NCBI RefSeq assembly: GCF_003992005.1
Contig: NZ_RQVL01000016.1
Coordinates: 1 to 49,099, forward strand
Source: Veillonella sp. VA139
GTDB taxonomy: Bacteria > Bacillota > Negativicutes > Veillonellales > Veillonellaceae
DNA length: 49,099 nucleotides
Reading direction: 5' to 3'
The position numbers and the translations under genes were made by a program. Position 1 is the stretch's first letter. Each line of letters begins with the position of its first letter. A model generated the notes under the pieces. It was not told the origin of the DNA. It was given only the letters and a program-made list of their open reading frames with translations, and did no database searches. Below are positions 31,332-38,904 of the stretch, in pieces.

Positions 31332-33611
31332 ATGGTTAATGATGAAAGAGTGAGTATCATATACGAAGGGGATGGTCAGAACAAAACCTTTGCATATCCC
31401 TATTCATTCACAAGGAAAGAGGACATTGTAGGTTATGTCATCAGTAATGGAAAAACAAAACGAGTTTCTACAAATTTTGAGTTTAATCCTACTAGTAAAC
31501 AATATATGTATCCAAAGAATGGTACTCCACTTGCAAGGAATGAAAGTATATTGCTTACTAGAGAAACTCCACGGAATAATACATTACAGTTACCTAATGA
31601 ACCGATTTATACAGCATTACAAGGGCAATTAGATAAGATTGTTCGCATGATACAGGAATTAGGCAGCCACCATAAGGGTATTCCATTACAAGTGCTATCA
31701 GAACAGTTTGATACCGTGATTCCTACACAAATAGGAAATGCTTATTTACGGGTCAACCGTGAAAGAAATGCCATAGAGCTTGTAGAAAATCCATTTGAAG
31801 GAGTGGAACGTATTACAAGCGAAATGACTACTACCAAAGCTAATATTGATAGAATTAAAGTGCAAATAGATGGAATCCACACAGAATCACTAACGATGTA
31901 TGGTGAAATTAAAGAAAAGCTTAGTCGTGTAGATAGAGATACTGAAACATTGAAGGAAAGAGCCAAGCAAGAAATACGATCTACACAGCAGACCGTGTTA
32001 CAAAGCTTAGAGCAAGTAGAAAGTGATATTACAAGACGATTAAAAAATAGTGATATCTTACAAAGTGTAGGAGCTGTAGAAACTAAAGCACGAGAAATAA
32101 AGGGTTATGTCGGAACTATGGAAAACTCCATAGCAGAATTACGTAACATACAATCCTCTACTATAGCTACTAAAGAAGAAATTAATCAATTAAAAGCAAG
32201 CGTTATTGAAAAGGCAATCGCTGCAGAAGGTCATGCACACAATTTAGAACAAGCTATAGAAGAAGTAAAGGGTATATCTAATGGGATTCAAAGCATGCAA
32301 CAATCGATTCTTGATAAGAATAGAGAAGCTGAATCGATGAGGGATACTGTGAATCAGCTATTACAGGAATATAAAAGTTATGCGGCCACTATTGTAAGAG
32401 ATATGCAAGGATATGTGTCTAGTGCTACATCAGAGGTGCAGAAAGCCAAAGAATGGGCCAATAAAGCTGGAGCAGCCAAAACTGGTAATTGGATAACAAA
32501 AGAAGAACTACAAAGTAAACTTAGTAATTGGGTAACAAAAGAAGAATTTCAAAGTAAAATTGGAAATTGTGTAACACAAACAGATCTACAAAGCAAAATA
32601 ACTAACTGGGTGACAAAAGGTGAACTACAAACGATTCAAACGAATATAAAAAATGATATAAATCGTGAATTGATTGCCCCCTTAAAAGGAACTATTAAAA
32701 ACGATATTGGGCATGACTTAATTTCTCCATTACAAGCATCGATTGAAGAAGGGAAAAGAAAGGTAAGTGATATAAATAATTCTATTGACACTAAAATTAG
32801 TGAACATAATGTAGACGCCACTGCACATAACCTTAACAAATACATGAGTATGAAGCCTATGCCTACAGGTATCAACGATTGGAATAATCTCACTGATACA
32901 GGAATGTATGAAGCAACAGCCAGTATGTGGGGATGGGAAAATGCACCAAACTCTAGCCGTGTTTACTACTACGGTGTAGTACAGGTAATTAAAAGTGATA
33001 CCAATAAGATTACACAAGTATTCTATTCCTATGGTGCTAGTAATAAACCTTGTAATATTTGCTATCGAACCTTCTATACTGCATGGGATTCGTGGCATTA
33101 TCATGGGGATTATGATGCAACCGTTACGGATATAACAAAACATAATGAAGGGTTAAACATTACAAAAAGTGATGTGACAACCGTTTTAAAGCTTTTAACA
33201 ACAAATAAGGCAGATACAAATACAAGCCTTGCTCCGACATTGGCGGTGGTAAAAGAATTATTAAGTGATGTAGGAGAAAGCATAGGGCAATCGTTAAACG
33301 TACAAGTAAAAGAAGAGCAAGACAATGGAATGTATATCTTAATTGGGCAAGGAGAAAATACAGTCATTATACAATTTGGAGCTATACATATACTACATCC
33401 AACAGGAGCAGCGCAATATACAGCAACCTTTCCAATTGCATTTAGAAAAAGATGTTTTGGTATATTTTATAGCCACTTTTCCCAACGTACAGATGGGATG
33501 ATAGCGCATGTTAATACAAAAAAGCTAGACATAACATCAGTCACAATTTCTGAAACCATTGGGGCGAAAAATGCAAGGCGTGCTGTTCTATATATGGCAA
33601 TAGGTGTGTAA
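31332..33611 (+). CDS. tail fibre protein (759 aa)
   Basis: ATG at 31332 after AAAGGAG. The N-terminal about 115 residues are the T7 fibre (gp17-type) attachment domain (EGDGQNKTFAYPYSFTRKED, ESILLTRETPRNNTLQLPNE). A long coiled-coil shaft follows (about 150-480), including four 13-residue repeats with the pattern NWVTKEELQSKLS (codons 32487-32636). Then come a pyocin-knob-like domain (about 510-595, NDWNNLTDTGMYEATASMW) and a C-terminal gp53/gp37-like tip (about 675-759, FPIAFRKRCFGIFYSHF). This is the host-receptor protein. Confidence 0.88.
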   Translation: MVNDERVSIIYEGDGQNKTFAYPYSFTRKEDIVGYVISNGKTKRVSTNFEFNPTSKQYMYPKNGTPLARNESILLTRETPRNNTLQLPNEPIYTALQGQLDKIVRMIQELGSHHKGIPLQVLSEQFDTVIPTQIGNAYLRVNRERNAIELVENPFEGVERITSEMTTTKANIDRIKVQIDGIHTESLTMYGEIKEKLSRVDRDTETLKERAKQEIRSTQQTVLQSLEQVESDITRRLKNSDILQSVGAVETKAREIKGYVGTMENSIAELRNIQSSTIATKEEINQLKASVIEKAIAAEGHAHNLEQAIEEVKGISNGIQSMQQSILDKNREAESMRDTVNQLLQEYKSYAATIVRDMQGYVSSATSEVQKAKEWANKAGAAKTGNWITKEELQSKLSNWVTKEEFQSKIGNCVTQTDLQSKITNWVTKGELQTIQTNIKNDINRELIAPLKGTIKNDIGHDLISPLQASIEEGKRKVSDINNSIDTKISEHNVDATAHNLNKYMSMKPMPTGINDWNNLTDTGMYEATASMWGWENAPNSSRVYYYGVVQVIKSDTNKITQVFYSYGASNKPCNICYRTFYTAWDSWHYHGDYDATVTDITKHNEGLNITKSDVTTVLKLLTTNKADTNTSLAPTLAVVKELLSDVGESIGQSLNVQVKEEQDNGMYILIGQGENTVIIQFGAIHILHPTGAAQYTATFPIAFRKRCFGIFYSHFSQRTDGMIAHVNTKKLDITSVTISETIGAKNARRAVLYMAIGV
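32487..32636 (+). repeat. four tandem 39-bp units in the fibre shaft
   Basis: Units begin at 32487, 32526, 32565 and 32604, each starting AAT/AAC TGG or TGT and containing ACAAAAGAAGAA-like codons. They encode four 13-residue repeats (NW-x-TKEELQSK). Copy number could vary between strains and change fibre length. Confidence 0.8.
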
Positions 33612-33622
33612 AGGAGGTTTAT

Positions 33623-34021
33623 ATGGAGAATAAATATATTTTTGTCTTAAATGAAAAAGGTCTCCGAGTAACTACCTACTTAATAGGTTTACATGGAGAC
33701 ACAGAAGAATCAGTATTAAGTTTTGCTAAAATGCAATATCCGAATTACACTTACCTAGTAGGTAATCAAGAAATGCAAAATGAATTTTATAATAATAAAT
33801 GCTATCTCAACGGTAATTTTATCGACTATGTACCCGAACCCGTAGTACCTACTAAAGCGGAGCAGATTGCAGAGATTAAAGCCTACTATGATAAACGTTT
33901 TGAAACATTAGAACAGACGCTAGCAAGACGTACATTAAGCGGTGTTAGTGTAGAAGACTTACAAGCACAGTACAAAAAATTAACACAGGAAATGGTTACA
34001 AAGATTAAGGAGGTAAAGTAA
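33623..34021 (+). CDS. probable tail fibre assembly or accessory protein (132 aa)
   Basis: ATG at 33623 after AAAGGAGG. A strand-rich N-terminal half (YIFVLNEKGLRVTTYLIG, YTYLVGNQEMQNEFYNN) is followed by a helical tail (TKAEQIAEIKAYYDKRFETLEQTLARR). Its place directly after the fibre and its two-part layout fit a fibre chaperone, but I recognise no exact family. Confidence 0.55.
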   Translation: MENKYIFVLNEKGLRVTTYLIGLHGDTEESVLSFAKMQYPNYTYLVGNQEMQNEFYNNKCYLNGNFIDYVPEPVVPTKAEQIAEIKAYYDKRFETLEQTLARRTLSGVSVEDLQAQYKKLTQEMVTKIKEVK

Positions 34022-34168
34022 ATGGATAACTACGAAGTACACTCCAATATTCCCGTTATGCACTTTTGCGAGTGGTGTTATGCTACACTCAATCAAGATG
34101 GTACTTGTCCTACTGAGGGATGTATCCACAATGATTTAATGAATATGGAAGACAAAAAAGAGGAATAA
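34022..34168 (+). CDS. 48-aa cysteine-containing protein
   Basis: ATG at 34022 follows the previous stop without a gap, with AAGGAGG upstream at 34008-34014. Contains CEWC (residues 16-19) and CPTEGC (29-34), a probable zinc knuckle, and an acidic end (MEDKKEE). Short but with a good ribosome binding site. Function unknown. The following 95 bases hold only a 15-codon reading frame and no convincing gene. Confidence 0.6.
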   Translation: MDNYEVHSNIPVMHFCEWCYATLNQDGTCPTEGCIHNDLMNMEDKKEE

Positions 34169-34264
34169 TGTTGTTTCAAAAGAGATGGTAGGAGTGATTA
34201 TGAACAGAGCTAGAGATAAACCAGATCTGATGAGTTTTATTGTTTAGGCGTATTAAAAGGTAAA

Positions 34265-34801
34265 ATGGTATACGATATGGGATTTTTAGAATCTCTACGA
34301 GATATTCTAGTAGAGTCATGGATTATAAAGGTGGGGCTATCCTTTGTGGGTAGTGCAGCTATATGGCTAATGAATTTAAAACACGTTCAAGTGCTGGGCG
34401 TGTTTATTTTATTAGTCTTATTTGATTTGCTGACTAGATGGGGAGCAATCGCCTATCAGATGTTAGTAGAAGCGGGAGCAGATAAAGAAAGTATATCTGC
34501 TTGGGATAAGTATGTAGCAATCATTCCTGCTTTTGAAAAGGGGTTAATTTCATCAAAACATATGAGAAAACCCTTTGTGACAAAGGTAATGACCTATGTA
34601 TTTGCCACAGCCATAGGTTGGTGCTTTGATTTTATGGCAGGGAAAGAAGCCTTTGTAGTTAATTTAGTTTGGTTATATTTAGCCTCAGCAGAATTTTTAA
34701 GTGTCCTTGAAAATATGCGTGATGGTGGAAATGTAATGATGGGAAAGTTTTTAGATACCATCAGAGACATGATTGAAAGTAAGTTCAAATTTAAGTTATA
34801 A
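34265..34801 (+). CDS. phage holin family protein (178 aa)
   Basis: ATG at 34265 after AAAAGG. Several membrane segments are visible: VGLSFVGSAAIWLMNL (about 20-35), VQVLGVFILLVLFDLLTRW (about 39-57), VMTYVFATAIGWCFDFMAG (about 108-126) and FVVNLVWLYLASAEFLSVL (about 130-148). The order resembles the toxin-secretion/phage-lysis holin family of Firmicutes, including the DLLTRW and LSVLENM motifs. It would permeabilise the inner membrane to release the endolysin. The endolysin gene follows after 10 bp. Confidence 0.85.
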   Translation: MVYDMGFLESLRDILVESWIIKVGLSFVGSAAIWLMNLKHVQVLGVFILLVLFDLLTRWGAIAYQMLVEAGADKESISAWDKYVAIIPAFEKGLISSKHMRKPFVTKVMTYVFATAIGWCFDFMAGKEAFVVNLVWLYLASAEFLSVLENMRDGGNVMMGKFLDTIRDMIESKFKFKL

Positions 34802-34811
34802 GGAGACATAT

Positions 34812-35195
34812 ATGAAAATTGGAAATTATTTTGAGGATTATGAATTTGCCTGTAAATGTCATCGACATAATGTAGTAGATGGGAAAAATGTATTAGATCA
34901 TGTTATTGACAAACGTTTAGTAGATGTATTGGATAAAATCCGAGAACGTGTAGGACGACCAGTATATATCGAAAGTGGATATCGTTGTGAAGACCACAAT
35001 CGTGAGGTAGGTGGAGTTCCTAACTCTCAACATGTATTAGGTACAGCTGCTGATATTACGGTAGACGATATTAGTATTGATGAATTAGCTGATATTGCCA
35101 AAGAGTGTGGTGCAGATGGTGTTGGTAGATATTATGGGTTACAATTTGTACACATTGATGTCCGAGGTTATGATGCGGAATGGGAACAATATTAG
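34812..35195 (+). CDS. endolysin, peptidase M15 family (127 aa)
   Basis: I use ATG at 34812 after AAGGAG; an in-frame upstream extension overlaps the holin and is not needed. The M15 zinc site is present: SGYRCEDHNREVGG, then SQHVLGTAADI (H and D ligands) and VHIDVRG (final histidine). It cleaves peptide cross-links in peptidoglycan. The fold is compact and lacks a wall-binding domain, as expected for a diderm host. Confidence 0.9.
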   Translation: MKIGNYFEDYEFACKCHRHNVVDGKNVLDHVIDKRLVDVLDKIRERVGRPVYIESGYRCEDHNREVGGVPNSQHVLGTAADITVDDISIDELADIAKECGADGVGRYYGLQFVHIDVRGYDAEWEQY

Positions 35196-35204
35196 GAGGT
35201 TGAA

Positions 35205-35624
35205 ATGTATGAAACAATTCTTTTATGGATTAAGAAACACACGATTATGTTTGCTGTTGGCGTTGGTACTATTATCTGTGCCATGTTATACATTTGCGGA
35301 ACAGGAAGTGACCTTAACACAAAGCGAATACAAAACGCTCAGCAAGAACTTAGAAGAGCTCAACACAATCAACAAGAAGCAAGTAGACTCAATCGAGAGA
35401 TTAGAGATGCAGTTGAACGTAGCGAAACTATCAACGAACGAATCGAAAGTAGCGTTACTAGAAGCGAAGCAGCTATTAGAAGAACAGAAGGAACAGTTGA
35501 GAGCATCCAAGGAGAAATTAAATCTACAAGAGCAGAAATTGACAGAGCAGCAAATCTCATTGGAGAAAGCCAATCTATACTTAGAAGAGCAGAAAGAAGA
35601 AATAAAGAAGTACAAGAAAAATAG
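35205..35624 (+). CDS. spanin-like membrane-anchored coiled-coil protein (139 aa)
   Basis: ATG at 35205, six bases after AGGAGG. One N-terminal membrane helix (IMFAVGVGTIICAMLYICG, about 14-32) is followed by a long arginine- and glutamate-rich coiled coil. This is an Rz-like inner-membrane spanin layout. It shares its ribosome binding site with a second gene starting four bases later in another frame; all but four bases of this gene lie within it. Both fit phage proteins I recall from Negativicutes. Confidence 0.7.
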   Translation: MYETILLWIKKHTIMFAVGVGTIICAMLYICGTGSDLNTKRIQNAQQELRRAQHNQQEASRLNREIRDAVERSETINERIESSVTRSEAAIRRTEGTVESIQGEIKSTRAEIDRAANLIGESQSILRRAERRNKEVQEK

Positions 35625-35688
35625 TCAAAAGCACCGATTTATTGAGGTGCTTTTATTAGGAGGACTAGCCTATAAAATGTTTCGGTAA
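35209..35688 (+). CDS. secreted coiled-coil spanin-like protein (159 aa)
   Basis: ATG at 35209, ten bases after the same AGGAGG. A signal peptide (LCLLLALVLLSVPCYTFA, cleavage probably after TFA) is followed by EQEVTLTQSEYKTLSKNLEEL and a long glutamine- and lysine-rich coiled coil. A hydrophobic C-terminal segment follows (VLLLGGLAYKMF). No clear lipobox is visible, so it is not a textbook Rz1 lipoprotein. It overlaps the 139-aa gene in the +1 frame for 416 bases. Together they probably bridge inner and outer membranes in the last step of lysis. Confidence 0.7.
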   Translation: MKQFFYGLRNTRLCLLLALVLLSVPCYTFAEQEVTLTQSEYKTLSKNLEELNTINKKQVDSIERLEMQLNVAKLSTNESKVALLEAKQLLEEQKEQLRASKEKLNLQEQKLTEQQISLEKANLYLEEQKEEIKKYKKNSQKHRFIEVLLLGGLAYKMFR

Positions 35689-35735
35689 CGTATAAAAAAT
35701 AATTTATAACATTATCAATAAAAACTGTTTTTGGG

Positions 35736-35767
35736 AACGGTTGCACAACCGTTGCACAACCTTTTTT
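35736..35767 (+). terminator. inverted and direct repeats with T-run after the lysis genes
   Basis: AACGGTT-GCAC-AACCGTT (35736-35753) is a 7-bp dyad, and GTTGCACAACC occurs twice in tandem (35740-35750 and 35751-35761). Six T follow (35762-35767). It could terminate the late operon. Tandem GTTGCACAACC near the prophage edge also makes it a possible attachment or recombinase site. Between here and 35860 I see nothing else. Confidence 0.45.
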
Positions 35768-35861
35768 GCAAGAATAGCTTAATATCAATGGTTGATGGTA
35801 ATATGTGCGTTATGTGTATCACAATGCCATCATGGATGTGGAAGAATAATAATATAGTATG

Positions 35862-35892
35862 AAAAAGCACTCCCTTGACGGGGAGTGCTTTG
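35862..35892 (-). terminator. intrinsic terminator of abiF
   Basis: AAAGCACTCCC and GGGAGTGCTTT form an 11-bp stem with loop TTGACG; on the minus strand five T follow. It lies about 95 bp beyond the abiF stop. Confidence 0.8.
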
Positions 35893-35984
35893 TGTATTGG
35901 TGAAAAAATATATAAAAGGAACTAGTCCCATCTGTACTTTTCATTTACATAATACAATGTCTGAATAAATCAGAATAGTTATTT

Positions 35985-36974
35985 TTAGATATATTGATCT
36001 AGTGAAGTTTTCCAATCTTTAGGAAAGCCCATACGTTTTACTAGTTCAGAAAAAATAGAAGGAGGTAGCTCACTTCCTAAATCAGTGATCTCCAATATAA
36101 TGAGTCGAATCAAAGCTTTGTAATGCTTTTTAGATAGAAAAAAACGCAATAGCAAAATTAAACTATATACATTTCCAGAATAGGCAGGCGGTGATGACAA
36201 ATAAAAGAATGAAGTAGATATAGCTTTGCCATTTCTATTTTTAGCAATATAGTCATAGATTTTGCCCTCATGAGCGCACATGTTTCTAAATGCTTTTATA
36301 GTATTGATAGCTTTGTTAAAATCCTCAATGTAATTGGAACTTATAAAACTATGATATTGGTTTGAATTGTGTTTAAATTCATTTTGTACAGAATCAATAA
36401 TAGAAGATTGTATCTTTGAAGAGAGATTATAAAAAAGATTACATATTTGTCCTAGCGATAATTTAGTTACTAGTACCCATAATGGTAGTTCCTTGTGATT
36501 GTGAAAGTAATGGAAAAAAGGACCAGTTTTATTTTGGGCATCTGTATTATTTTTGGTTACATCAGATAATAAGGCAATTAGACTAGATGATTTTTCAAAA
36601 CTTTTTGTCTGGAAATTATTAATATTTAAATATGGAAATGGCTCTTTACCGTGTTCAGAAGAAAAGTGATACGCAATTTTTGATTTTAAAGAATTTTCAC
36701 ATATTAACATATATTTAAGTAAAATATGACGAATATTTCTATCAAACTCATAAAGAGCATAAATTTGTTCAAAAGTAGTACCGGTTTTGAAGTAGTCATT
36801 TTTCAGTTGTTTTGTTTTTACTTGGTCTAAGAATATATTTTTATATCCATTAATAAGTTGGTAATAGTTTTCACGAATTAATATGGACTTTGCTTTAGAT
36901 CCATCTTTAATGATTAGATTTCTAGAACGCAAGATTTTTAATTGTTTATTATGTGTTTGAAATGGTTTAGACAT
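35985..36974 (-). CDS. abiF: AbiF, Abi_2-family HEPN protein (329 aa)
   Basis: I use ATG at 36974, six bases after GAGG; an in-frame TTG at 36986 would overlap that site. The N-terminus KPFQTHNKQLKIL, then ENYYQLINGYKNIFLD, and YEFDRNIRHILLKYMLICENSLKSKIAYHF are hallmark Abi_2 segments. A HEPN RNase motif RxxxxH is present at RNMCAH (R230-H235). AbiF/AbiD proteins stop phage growth by abortive infection. From memory, recent work treats AbiF with its upstream RNA as an RNA toxin-antitoxin related to the ancestry of Cas13. It lies between the lysis genes and thiC, on the opposite strand to both. Confidence 0.88.
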   Translation of the reverse strand: MSKPFQTHNKQLKILRSRNLIIKDGSKAKSILIRENYYQLINGYKNIFLDQVKTKQLKNDYFKTGTTFEQIYALYEFDRNIRHILLKYMLICENSLKSKIAYHFSSEHGKEPFPYLNINNFQTKSFEKSSSLIALLSDVTKNNTDAQNKTGPFFHYFHNHKELPLWVLVTKLSLGQICNLFYNLSSKIQSSIIDSVQNEFKHNSNQYHSFISSNYIEDFNKAINTIKAFRNMCAHEGKIYDYIAKNRNGKAISTSFFYLSSPPAYSGNVYSLILLLRFFLSKKHYKALIRLIILEITDLGSELPPSIFSELVKRMGFPKDWKTSLDQYI

Positions 36975-36988
36975 GTTATACCTCAAAT

Positions 36989-37062
36989 AAAAAAGGGACT
37001 AAGTCATCCGCAGATAACTTAGTCCCCACAGTGTTCCCTCAGGTCCACTGTTTACTCGTTGT
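36989..37062 (-). ncRNA. abiF upstream RNA, right copy
   Basis: On the minus strand a promoter TTGATT (37097-37092), 17-bp spacer, TATACT (37074-37069) predicts a start near 37062. The RNA holds a first hairpin ACAGTG/CACTGT (37051-37028) with loop GACCUGAGGGAA. A 10-bp terminator hairpin GGGACTAAGT/ACTTAGTCCC (37026-36995) and six T follow. The abiF ribosome binding site follows within about ten bases. The RNA therefore accumulates as a short independent transcript, with abiF made by read-through. The layout matches the left copy at 285-199. Confidence 0.8.
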
Positions 37063-37205
37063 GACTTCAGTATACTACGGATAGGGAAAAAAATCAATTA
37101 TTTTAAAACAATGAATCCTTTTGGTTTCTAAAACTTGCCAACTAATTACAGTATACCACTTTGAAAATAAAGTACAATGATTTACTACAAAAATCCACCA
37201 TTCCA

Positions 37206-37214
37206 TGCTATACT
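37206..37214 (+). promoter_or_regulatory. thiC promoter, extended -10
   Basis: TGC-TATACT at 37206-37214 is an extended -10 element; no good -35 is seen. It lies just upstream of the riboswitch. The 37098-37200 stretch otherwise holds nothing I can identify. Confidence 0.6.
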
Positions 37215-37237
37215 ATAAGCAAGTAAATATTTTAGAT

Positions 37238-37330
37238 TTGCAAGGGAGCCTATGTAATAGGCTGAGAAAGGACTATGAAGCACCTGACCTTTTGACCTGA
37301 TCGGGATCATGCCCGCGTAGGAAGCACGCT
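37238..37330 (+). promoter_or_regulatory. TPP riboswitch (THI element)
   Basis: Conserved aptamer bases are present: a GCCTA/TAGGC hairpin followed by GGCTGAGAAAGGAC, then GACCTTTTGACCTGATC, GGATCATGCC and GCGTAGGAAGC. It binds thiamine pyrophosphate. It controls thiC, whose start codon follows directly after the downstream terminator hairpin. Confidence 0.93.
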
Positions 37331-37387
37331 GACATATGTGGGTATCGATGTAATGTCGATACCTGTTTGTGTATAGAGTACCCCAAA

Positions 37388-37417
37388 TAGGCTCCTTTGT
37401 AATGAAAGGAGCTTTTT
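37388..37417 (+). terminator. riboswitch-controlled terminator containing the thiC ribosome binding site
   Basis: GCTCCTTT (37391-37398) pairs with AAAGGAGC (37405-37412), followed by five T; the thiC ATG is the next base (37418). AAAGGAG is also the ribosome binding site. TAGGCTCC (37388-37395) is fully complementary to GGAGCCTA (37245-37252) in the aptamer, so an alternative pairing can free the 3' arm when TPP is absent. The switch could act on both termination and initiation. The pairing is seen; the mechanism is inferred. Confidence 0.75.
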
Positions 37418-38722
37418 ATGTTTTACACACAAATGCAAGCAGCCCAAAAAGGCATTGTTACCGACGCGATGAAAGTGGTAGCAGAAAAAGAAAACATGGA
37501 TGTTGAAGTATTACGAGAATTAGTGGCAAAAGGTCATGTAACGATTCCGTGTAACAAACATCATACGTCTTTACAACCAGAAGGAATTGGTCAGAAGTTA
37601 CGTACAAAAATCAATGTAAACTTAGGTACATCCAAAGACTGTACAGACTACGAAGAAGAAATGAAAAAAGTCCATCATGCAGTAGCATTAGGAGCTGAAT
37701 CTATTATGGACTTGTCTACACATGGTGATACAAAAGTATTTCGCCGTCTATTGACTAAAGAATGTCCCGTAATGATTGGCACCGTGCCTATCTATGATAG
37801 CGTTATCCATCATCAGAAAGATTTAGGCGAATTGACGGCAGAAGATTTTATCTCTACCATCCGTCTCCATGCAGAAGATGGGGTAGACTTTGTTACATTA
37901 CATTGTGGGATTACGCAACATACAGTGGAGCAAATTAAACGTCACAAACGAAAATTAAACATCGTCAGCCGTGGCGGTAGTTTAGTCTTTGCTTGGATGT
38001 CTATGACTGGTCAAGAGAATCCCTTCTATGAATACTATGATGAAATCTTGGACATTTGTGCAGAATATGATATGACAATTTCCCTTGGCGACGCCTGCCG
38101 CCCAGGTTGTCTAGCTGATGCCACAGATATCTGTCAAATCGAAGAACTCGTTCGTCTGGGTGAGTTAACAAAACGAGCTCGTGAACGTGGTGTGCAAGTG
38201 TTGGTAGAAGGCCCTGGTCATGTACCGTTGAATCAAGTACAAGCCAACATGGAAGTACAACAAACAATCTGCGATGGAGCCCCATTCTATGTACTAGGAC
38301 CATTGGTAACAGACATTGCACCAGGCTATGACCATATTACAGCGGCTATCGGTGGTGCCGTGGCAGCCATGCATGGCGCAGCATTTCTTTGCTATGTAAC
38401 ACCAGCAGAACATTTGGCTTTACCTGACGAAAACGATGTGAAAGAAGGCATTATGGCTTTCAAAATCGCCGCACATGCCGCAGACATTGCAAAAGGTATT
38501 CCAAATGCACGAGATCGAGATGACCGCATGGCAGAGGCGCGCCAAAAACTAGATTGGGAGGCACAATATGCAGTAGCATTAGATCCTGAAAAAGCACGTC
38601 GCATCCGTGAAAGCCGTGCCCCAGAAGAAGGACACAAAGAAGCTTGTAGTATGTGCGGAAAATTCTGCGCTGTACGGAGCATCAACAAAGCCTTAGAGGG
38701 AGAGAAAATCGATATATTATAA
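37418..38722 (+). CDS. thiC: phosphomethylpyrimidine synthase ThiC (434 aa)
   Basis: ThiC rearranges aminoimidazole ribotide to hydroxymethylpyrimidine phosphate, the pyrimidine half of thiamine, as a radical SAM enzyme. The body is typical of the short bacterial form ([60 protein letters not shown]). The C-terminal iron-sulphur motif reads CSMCGKFC (410-417), that is CX2CX3C, whereas the form I recall for E. coli is CX2CX4C. The gene is alone between its riboswitch and a terminator. Confidence 0.95.
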   Translation: MFYTQMQAAQKGIVTDAMKVVAEKENMDVEVLRELVAKGHVTIPCNKHHTSLQPEGIGQKLRTKINVNLGTSKDCTDYEEEMKKVHHAVALGAESIMDLSTHGDTKVFRRLLTKECPVMIGTVPIYDSVIHHQKDLGELTAEDFISTIRLHAEDGVDFVTLHCGITQHTVEQIKRHKRKLNIVSRGGSLVFAWMSMTGQENPFYEYYDEILDICAEYDMTISLGDACRPGCLADATDICQIEELVRLGELTKRARERGVQVLVEGPGHVPLNQVQANMEVQQTICDGAPFYVLGPLVTDIAPGYDHITAAIGGAVAAMHGAAFLCYVTPAEHLALPDENDVKEGIMAFKIAAHAADIAKGIPNARDRDDRMAEARQKLDWEAQYAVALDPEKARRIRESRAPEEGHKEACSMCGKFCAVRSINKALEGEKIDIL

Positions 38723-38733
38723 GTGAGAAACGA

Positions 38734-38765
38734 AACAGCCAACTCTATTAAGGAGTTGGTTGTTT
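38734..38765 (+). terminator. thiC terminator
   Basis: AACAGCCAACTC and GAGTTGGTTGTT form a 12-bp stem with one G-U pair, followed by a short T stretch. Confidence 0.8.
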
Positions 38766-38770
38766 TGTAC

Positions 38771-38904
38771 TTGCTTTTACCCCACATTTTGTGCTATACT
38801 AACCAAGTATGAATACACACGCAACTAGACTATCAGTTCTGTGCGCAATTTCGCGTTTGCTGAGGGATGAGGGTTGCGGAGGTTTTTTAACAGGAGGTGC
38901 CAAC
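38771..38904 (+). promoter_or_regulatory. rpsB promoter and structured leader
   Basis: Promoter TTGCTT (38771-38776), 18-bp spacer, TATACT (38795-38800). The leader of about 100 nt contains CGCAAC (38820-38825) complementary to GTTGCG (38873-38878), enclosing smaller elements, with six T at 38883-38888 before the ribosome binding site. This layout fits autoregulation of rpsB by ribosomal protein S2 through attenuation or translation. I recognise no specific leader family. Confidence 0.55.

Larger units (their letters stand above)
325..35767. mobile_element. temperate podovirus-type prophage
   Basis: A full set of modules is present in order: lysogeny (minus strand), early and replication, late regulator, packaging, head, short tail with T7 gp11/gp12-like proteins, ejection proteins, fibre and lysis. 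Head proteins look BPP-1-like, tail and ejection proteins T7-like. No integrase, recombinase or clear attachment site is visible; the edges given are the outermost phage-like features. Whether the two abiF loci belong to the prophage or the host is open. Confidence 0.85.

Noticed and set aside
31332-33611. Diversity-generating retroelement target, given the BPP-1-like head genes
   Set aside because: No reverse transcriptase, no template repeat and no accessory gene are visible near the fibre gene.
34194-34246. 15-codon reading frame starting MNRARDKPDL with a ribosome binding site
   Set aside because: Too short and without a recognisable pattern to call a gene; it lies in the gap before the holin.
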